From contig OY970347.1 of assembly GCA_963717635.1 (NCBI GenBank), forward strand, positions 744,001-808,000: DNA of 64,000 bases. The letters run 5' to 3'. The translations under genes and the position numbers were made by a program. A model generated the notes under the pieces. The model was not told the origin of the DNA. It saw only the letters and a program-made list of their open reading frames with translations, and ran no database searches. The first letter of the stretch is position 1. Each line of letters starts with the position of its first letter. Positions 59,647 to 64,000 of the stretch are shown here, in pieces. Source of the stretch: JALZKA01 sp963717635 (GTDB lineage: Bacteria > Actinomycetota > Thermoleophilia > Solirubrobacterales > 70-9).

Positions 59647-60089
59647 CCGCGACGGCGCTTGCGGTAGACGGGGAGGTCCAGCTCGCGCTTCTCCGCGAGC
59701 CCCCGCAGCGGTAGCGGGATTCGCCCCAGGACCGTCCAGACGAACGCCTGCGGGAGTGGGATCGAGATCCCCCGCTGGACCTGCTTCGTGGTGCCGTCCT
59801 GGCCGCGGATCTCAAGGGTGAACGTCGCGTCGCGGTTGAAGACGAACCCCCGCGGCGGCTCGACGCCGACGATCCGCACGGATTCCGGCCCGCCGCCGGA
59901 GACCAGGGCTCGCCACTCCCGGATCGCATCGCGCGCCCGGCGAGCCGCGGCGACCGCGCCGAGGGCCAGCCCAAGCGCCAGCGACAGCAAGATCAGCGCG
60001 ATCCCGGGGAGCGTGGCGGCGCCGGTCAGGGCAAGCGCGAAGCCGGCGACGATCGTGACGACCGACATGACCGCCAGAAACCGCGTCAC
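59643..60089 (-). CDS. Hypothetical membrane protein
   Basis: In this 148-residue protein two hydrophobic helices (about residues 5-25 and 28-48) are followed by a basic stretch and a cytoplasmic beta-rich domain of ~90 residues with E-P-P-R-G-F-V-F-N and L-E-I-R-G-Q-D-G-T. I recognise no named family. The GTG start at 60089 overlaps the TGA of the upstream acyltransferase (GTGA), so the two are translationally coupled. It may modify or regulate the same envelope component. Confidence 0.6.
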   Translation of the reverse strand: MTRFLAVMSVVTIVAGFALALTGAATLPGIALILLSLALGLALGAVAAARRARDAIREWRALVSGGGPESVRIVGVEPPRGFVFNRDATFTLEIRGQDGTTKQVQRGISIPLPQAFVWTVLGRIPLPLRGLAEKRELDLPVYRKRRRG

Positions 60090-60742
60090 GACGGTGGCCT
60101 CAGCGTCCGCTCCCCCTCCGGGTCGGGTTCGACCGGCTCGGGCCACGTCAGCTCGCGCGGCGCTTCGCGGATCCGGATGATTCGAGCCGGCACGCCGCCG
60201 ACGACCGCGTTGGCGGGCACGTCGCGGGCGACCACCGCGTTGGTGCCGACCACTGAGTTGTCGCCGACCGTCACGCCGCGCATGAAGCAGGCTCCGTAGC
60301 CGACCCAGACGTTGGCGCCGATCACCACGTCCCGCTTGTAGATGCCCTGGGACCGGATCGGCCGCTCGACCTCGACGATGCCGTGGTCAAAGTCGATGAA
60401 CATCGTGCGGTCGGCGATCACGCACTGCTCACCGATCTTCACGTGCTGGTACGCGGAGATCGTGCACTCCTGTCCGATCACGGTCTTGGCCCCGATCTCG
60501 ACGATCCCCTCGTGGCAGCGGATCTTGGTGCCGTCGCCGATCCAGGTGAACCGGCCGAAACGGAGCGTGCCGCGCTTGCCGACCTGGAGCTGGAGGTTCC
60601 GCCCGAAGAACACCGGGCCGTCGGTCTCCCAGCGCCAGCCCGCGGACGTCAAAAACCGCCGCCAGAGGTAGCGCCAGAGCAATCGTGCGTACTGGCGGTT
60701 GAGCATCCCGTGGCGGCGGGCGAAGGCGAGGGTGCGAAACAC
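60086..60742 (-). CDS. Hexapeptide-repeat (left-handed beta-helix) acyltransferase
   Basis: The 218-residue protein has an N-terminal ~55-residue basic helical lead, then hexapeptide repeats forming a left-handed beta-helix (I-G-D-G-T-K-I, I-G-A-K-T-V-I-G, I-G-E-Q-C-V-I-A). The catalytic-type His is in F-I-D-F-D-H-G-I and the C-terminal V-I-G-A-N-V-W-V-G-Y-G-A, V-V-G-G-V-P-A-R-I-I segments are as in maltose/serine O-acetyltransferases. It likely acetylates a sugar. GTG 60742 sits 8 bases after TACAGT. Confidence 0.85.
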   Translation of the reverse strand: MFRTLAFARRHGMLNRQYARLLWRYLWRRFLTSAGWRWETDGPVFFGRNLQLQVGKRGTLRFGRFTWIGDGTKIRCHEGIVEIGAKTVIGQECTISAYQHVKIGEQCVIADRTMFIDFDHGIVEVERPIRSQGIYKRDVVIGANVWVGYGACFMRGVTVGDNSVVGTNAVVARDVPANAVVGGVPARIIRIREAPRELTWPEPVEPDPEGERTLRPPS

Positions 60743-60750
60743 GGGGCGGG

Positions 60751-60756
60751 ACTGTA
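60751..60756 (-). promoter_or_regulatory. Leaderless-type -10 element
   Basis: On the minus strand TACAGT ends 8 bases before GTG 60742 of the acyltransferase gene. Confidence 0.4.
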
Positions 60757-60788
60757 GCCGCGGGGAGCCGCCATAAACTGCGCCGCCG

Positions 60789-61754
60789 ATGACCGAAGCC
60801 CCCTCGAAGCCCACCGGCGACCTCGGCGAGCGCCTGCTCGCGGGCGACCGTCGCGCGCTGGCGCGCGGGATCAGCCTGGTCGAGAACCGCGACCCGGAGG
60901 GCGACAGGCTGGTCGCGGACCTGTTTCCCTCCACGGGTGGCGCCAGGGTCGTCGGCATCACCGGGCCACCCGGGGTCGGCAAGAGCACGTTGATCAGCGC
61001 GATGACGGTCGAGCTGCGCAAGGCCGACCGGAAGGTCGGCGTCCTCTCCGTCGATCCCTCCAGCCCGTTCACGCGGGGGGCCGTCCTGGGCGACCGGATC
61101 CGCCTGTCTGACCACTTCCTCGACCCGGGCGTCTTCATCCGCTCGATGGCATCGCGCGGCGCCCTGGGCGGGCTCGCCGAGGCGGCGCTCCAGGCGGCGC
61201 TCCTGATGGACGCCGCCGGCAAGGACGACGTGCTCCTGGAGACGGTCGGGGTCGGTCAGGGCGAGATCGACGTCGTCGACCACGCCGACACGATCGTGCT
61301 GGCGCTGATGCCGGGTTCCGGCGATTCGATCCAGGCGCTGAAGGCCGGCGTGATGGAGATCCCCGACGTGATCGTCGTCAACAAGGCCGATCACCCGCTG
61401 GCCGACACGATGATCCGCGAGGTTCGCTCGGTGCTGGCGCTCGGCCCGCAGCGGCCGTGGCGCGTTCCCGTGGTGCGGACCGAGGCCGCGAACGGGTCCG
61501 GCGTCCCCGAGTTGGTCGAAACGATCGCCGAGCACCGGGCGCACATCGAGCAGGAGGGGACCCTGAACGAGCGCCGTGCGCGCAACCTCCGTGCGGAGGT
61601 TCTCGGCATCGCCGCGGCCCGCATGCGCCGCGAGCTCGAGGGGCGGGCCGAGGACGATCCGGAGTGGGCCGAGCTGCTTGACAGCGTCGTCCGCCGGGAG
61701 ACGGACCCGGCGACGGCGGCCCGCAAGCTGCTAGAAAGATCGCAGGATGGCTGA
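60789..61754 (+). CDS. meaB: Methylmalonyl-CoA mutase-associated GTPase MeaB
   Basis: The 321-residue G3E-family GTPase has Walker A G-I-T-G-P-P-G-V-G-K-S-T, V-L-S-V-D-P-S-S-P-F-T-R-G-A-V-L-G-D-R-I-R, M-A-S-R-G-A-L-G-G-L and the switch L-L-E-T-V-G-V-G-Q-G-E. The base-recognition motif is V-V-N-K-A-D. MeaB loads and protects the B12-dependent methylmalonyl-CoA mutase (or a related mutase). No mutase gene is in the window. TAAACT ends 9 bases before the ATG, and the next gene overlaps by 8 bases. Confidence 0.95.
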   Translation: MTEAPSKPTGDLGERLLAGDRRALARGISLVENRDPEGDRLVADLFPSTGGARVVGITGPPGVGKSTLISAMTVELRKADRKVGVLSVDPSSPFTRGAVLGDRIRLSDHFLDPGVFIRSMASRGALGGLAEAALQAALLMDAAGKDDVLLETVGVGQGEIDVVDHADTIVLALMPGSGDSIQALKAGVMEIPDVIVVNKADHPLADTMIREVRSVLALGPQRPWRVPVVRTEAANGSGVPELVETIAEHRAHIEQEGTLNERRARNLRAEVLGIAAARMRRELEGRAEDDPEWAELLDSVVRRETDPATAARKLLERSQDG

Positions 61755-62190
61755 CGAGAACACCGAAACCGAGGACGCCGCGCCGGAGGCTGCGCCCGCG
61801 GTCGCCGACGAGCCGCTCACCGTCGCTGAGATCCAGAGCTGGAAGGGCTTTCGTCTGGACGACATGGGCGGGTCCGGCGCCGGCAAGGTGGAGGGCGTCT
61901 ACGTCGACGCCGACAGCGGCAACCCGGAGTGGATCCTCGCGCGGATGGGCCGCTTCGGACACCACTGCCTGATCCCGGCCCGTGACGCGGTCGCCGCCGG
62001 CGGTCACGTGTGGGTTCCGTATACGCGCGACCAGATCCGCAAGGCGCCGAAGATCGAGGCCGGGAAGCCGCTCCCGCGAGACCATGAGACCGCGCTCCTC
62101 GAGCACTACGGCGTCGGCACCGGCCAGGTTGGCCGCGGCGCCGACCTCGCCGCTCGCGACGCCAGCGCGGTCACGGCCCGCCCGGCGTAG
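61747..62190 (+). CDS. PRC-barrel domain protein
   Basis: In this 147-residue protein an acidic, Ala-rich 20-residue lead is followed by a PRC-barrel-like domain (I-Q-S-W-K-G-F-R-L-D-D, G-K-V-E-G-V-Y-V-D, P-E-W-I-L-A-R-M). A C-terminal helix/tail contains T-A-L-L-E-H-Y-G-V. PRC barrels bind RNA, quinones or protein partners. It overlaps meaB by 8 bases, so the two are co-translated; whether they act together is unknown. It is convergent with an acyl-CoA dehydrogenase gene four bases away. Confidence 0.75.
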   Translation: MADENTETEDAAPEAAPAVADEPLTVAEIQSWKGFRLDDMGGSGAGKVEGVYVDADSGNPEWILARMGRFGHHCLIPARDAVAAGGHVWVPYTRDQIRKAPKIEAGKPLPRDHETALLEHYGVGTGQVGRGADLAARDASAVTARPA

Positions 62191-62194
62191 GCCG

Positions 62195-63340
62195 CTACAG
62201 GCCGAGCTGTCCGGCGATCACCATCTGCTGCACCTCGTCCGTGCCCTCGCCGATCGTGAGGATCTTGGCGTCGCGGTAGAAGCGGCAGACCGGGTATTCC
62301 TCGATGTAGCCGTAGCCACCGTGGATCTGCACCGCCTCCTCGCAGGCGCGGACCGCGAGCCGGCCGGTGATCAGCTTCGCTTGGGCGGCGGTGAGCGTGA
62401 ACGACTCGCCCGCGTCCTTTTGCAACGCGGCGCGGTAGACGAGCAGGCGGGCAGCCTCGAGCTGCGCCGAGATGTCCGCAACCTTGGCCTGGATCGCCTG
62501 GAATTTCCCGATCGGCTTGCCGAACGCCTGCCGCTCCTTGGCGTAGGAGATCGCCTCGTCGAGGGCGCCCTGCGCCAGCCCGACCGCCATCGCGGCGACG
62601 CCGATCCGGCCGCCGTCGAGGATGTGGAGGAACTGCTTGAAGCCCTCGCCGCGGCGCCCGAGCAGGTTGCTCTCGGGCACCCGGCAGCCGTCGAACGAGA
62701 GCGGCCGGGTGTCGGAAGCGTTCCACCCCATTTTGCGGTAGGGCTCGCCCGGCTCGTAGCCCGGCGTCCCGTTCGGCACGATCAGGTTCGAGATCTCGCG
62801 GCGACCGTCGCTTGAGTCGGTGACTGCGGTGATCGTGACGCAGCCGGAAATCTCGGTCCCCGCGTTGGTGATGAACTGCTTGGCGCCGTCGATCACCCAT
62901 TCGCCGTCTTTGAGGCACGCCTTGGTCCGCGTCGCGCCGGCGTCGGACCCGGCCTCGGGCTCGGTCAGGCCGAACGCGGCGAGCCTCCGGCCGGCGCAGA
63001 GGTCGGGCAGCCAGTCGGACTTCTGCTCGTCGGTGCCCCAGAGGTGGATCGGCATCGTGCCCAGCGACGTGTGGGCTGCCATGGTGATGCAGACCGAGGA
63101 GTCGATCCGCGCCAGTTCTTCGACGGCGAGCGCGTAGGAGAGGGTGTCGGCGCCGCCGCCCCCGTACTCCTCTCCGAAGGGGATGCCCATCAGGCCCAGG
63201 TCGCCGAGCTCGGCGACGATTTCGTACGGGAACGCCTTGGTCCGGTCGAGCTCCTCGGCGACCGGCGCAACCTGCTGCCGTGCGAAGTCGCGCACGGTGT
63301 CGCGCAGCAGCCGCTGCTCGTCTGTCAGGCCGAAGTCCAT
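62195..63340 (-). CDS. Acyl-CoA dehydrogenase, short/medium-chain type
   Basis: The 381-residue enzyme has the standard layout: L-T-D-E-Q-R-L-L-R-D-T at the N-terminus, G-L-T-E-P-E-A-G-S-D-A-G, F-I-T-N-A-G, R-Q-A-F-G-K-P-I, Q-I-H-G-G-Y-G-Y-I and the catalytic base Glu in I-G-E-G-T-D-E-V. It resembles branched-/short-chain acyl-CoA dehydrogenases; the exact chain length is not predictable. It is shorter than the VLCAD-type paralogue at 3200-4978. TAACAT (63351-63356 on the minus strand) is 10 bases before the ATG. Confidence 0.94.
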   Translation of the reverse strand: MDFGLTDEQRLLRDTVRDFARQQVAPVAEELDRTKAFPYEIVAELGDLGLMGIPFGEEYGGGGADTLSYALAVEELARIDSSVCITMAAHTSLGTMPIHLWGTDEQKSDWLPDLCAGRRLAAFGLTEPEAGSDAGATRTKACLKDGEWVIDGAKQFITNAGTEISGCVTITAVTDSSDGRREISNLIVPNGTPGYEPGEPYRKMGWNASDTRPLSFDGCRVPESNLLGRRGEGFKQFLHILDGGRIGVAAMAVGLAQGALDEAISYAKERQAFGKPIGKFQAIQAKVADISAQLEAARLLVYRAALQKDAGESFTLTAAQAKLITGRLAVRACEEAVQIHGGYGYIEEYPVCRFYRDAKILTIGEGTDEVQQMVIAGQLGL

Positions 63341-63373
63341 GCGGCGCGGGATGTTATGCGGCGGGTGCCGCGG

Positions 63374-63880
63374 CTAGGCGGCAGCGGCCAGCTTCGCGCC
63401 CGGCCCGGCGACGCCGTACGCGTCGCGAACGCCAAGCTCGGCGCCGCAGCGCTCGCAGATCCGGCGGTCGTTGACGCGGCCGTCGCAGCCCTTGTGCCGG
63501 ATCTCGAGGGGCGCTCCGTCCTGGTCGGCGAGGTGCTTGTCGCCGAAGCCGATCAGGGCGATCAGGACCGGCCAGAGGTCGAGGCCCTTCTCGGTCAGGA
63601 AGTATTCATGGCGCTCCGGCTTCTCCTGGTAGGCCCGCTTCTCGAGGATCCCGTTGTCGACCAGTAGCTGAAGCCTGGTGGAGAGGACGTTCCGCGCCAC
63701 GCCCAGGCTCTCCTGGATCTGATCGAACCGGCGGCGGCCCGAGAACACGTCGCGAATGACCAGCATCGTCCAGCGCTCGCCGATCAGCTCCAGCGTGCGC
63801 GCAGCCGAGCAGTTCTGTCCGTATTCGCGTCCCAGCACCTGTACTCCGCCCTTTCGTCCGTCGTCCGTCGCTCTCTCCAT
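63374..63880 (-). CDS. HxlR-family transcriptional regulator
   Basis: The 168-residue protein has a winged helix with a single Cys near the N-terminus (G-Q-N-C-S-A-A-R), L-I-G-E-R-W-T-M-L-V-I-R-D-V, R-F-D-Q-I-Q-E-S-L-G-V-A-R-N-V-L-S-T-R-L and the wing P-E-R-H-E-Y-F-L-T-E-K-G. The C-terminal ~55 residues add a four-Cys-capable region (C-D, then C-E-R-C) that may bind zinc. ATG 63880 is chosen; 63907 is an alternative. Inverted repeat 63900-63916 lies immediately upstream, and the next gene diverges, so it probably controls both. Confidence 0.9.
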   Translation of the reverse strand: MERATDDGRKGGVQVLGREYGQNCSAARTLELIGERWTMLVIRDVFSGRRRFDQIQESLGVARNVLSTRLQLLVDNGILEKRAYQEKPERHEYFLTEKGLDLWPVLIALIGFGDKHLADQDGAPLEIRHKGCDGRVNDRRICERCGAELGVRDAYGVAGPGAKLAAAA

Positions 63881-63899
63881 CTGTGATGTTCGCACACTT

Positions 63900-63939
63900 A
63901 GTTGCATTACGCAACTCGGCTCTGTAAGGTCGGTTGCAT
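63900..63939. promoter_or_regulatory. Putative HxlR operator
   Basis: AGTTGC-ATTAC-GCAACT (63900-63916) is a perfect inverted repeat. A further half-site GTTGCAT recurs at 63933-63939 (also at 63901-63907). It lies between the HxlR gene and a divergent gene. Confidence 0.65.
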
Positions 63940-63963
63940 CAAGCTACTGAGTGGAGGTCGCAA

Positions 63964-64000
63964 ATGAAGGCTGACGAGACACGGAAGCGCCGGCGCAATC
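63964..64000 (+). CDS. Start of a divergent gene (truncated by window end)
   Basis: ATG 63964 follows GGAGGT (63953-63958), the best ribosome binding site in the window, at a normal distance. The visible 12 residues (M-K-A-D-E-T-R-K-R-R-R-N) are basic and do not identify a family. Its place across the HxlR operator makes it the probable target of that regulator. Confidence 0.55.
   Translation, partial: MKADETRKRRRN

Overview
The window is about 70% GC, nearly fully coding, and reads as a chromosomal stretch of a high-GC actinobacterium. I infer the Thermoleophilia/Solirubrobacterales, from the mix of mycobacterial-type genes (an Rv1264-like cyclase, an Rv3679/Rv3680-like ATPase pair, an Rv3030-Rv3032-like polysaccharide cluster, DipZ, F420-type luciferase-like oxidoreductases) with non-mycobacterial gene order. 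I saw no rRNA, tRNA, CRISPR array, insertion sequence or prophage. No stretch over 300 bases lacks a gene; the longest gap is the 290-base rpoD leader (37904-38193).

Layout. 0-6.2 kb: a truncated TetR regulator, a small protein, a SnoaL-like protein and a leftward operon of L-2-hydroxyglutarate oxidase, a VLCAD-type acyl-CoA dehydrogenase and a LuxR regulator. 6.2-10.8 kb: twin S51 peptidases, an ATP-dependent DNA ligase facing a LigD-type polymerase, and a crotonase. 10.8-14.6 kb: an envelope-like locus with a kinase-like/methyltransferase protein, a PGTGS microprotein and a membrane sulfatase-fold enzyme. 14.6-18.9 kb: a tightly overlapping operon of P-type ATPase, pyruvate kinase and VanZ. 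18.9-22.7 kb: an OpuC-type betaine/choline ABC importer. 22.8-28.6 kb: two oxidoreductases, a secreted protein, the three-gene proton-translocating transhydrogenase and LapA. 28.7-37.9 kb: a Vps62-like secreted protein, TetR/Baeyer-Villiger monooxygenase, SDR, LLM enzyme, GlpX and YihY.

38-49 kb is a core cell-biology region: the primary sigma factor with a long structured leader, a glycolipid-binding-type protein, PilT, an HxlR regulator, a large acidic protein of unknown function, two Get3/ArsA ATPases, and a ParA-FtsZ gene pair in which both proteins carry about 140-residue disordered N-terminal extensions. 49-54 kb: gamma-glutamyltransferase, a Lon-substrate-domain protein, a pH-sensor-type adenylyl cyclase and DipZ. 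54.5-58.8 kb: methyltransferases plus GH57 and GT4 enzymes in the gene order of the mycobacterial methylglucose lipopolysaccharide locus. 58.8-64 kb: SDR, acyltransferase, MeaB, PRC-barrel, acyl-CoA dehydrogenase, HxlR and the start of one more gene.

A recurrent regulatory theme is a -10 hexamer (TANNNT or GANNNT) ending only 6-9 bases before the start codon at many operon-leading genes. This points to widespread leaderless transcription; genes inside operons instead overlap by 1-14 bases.
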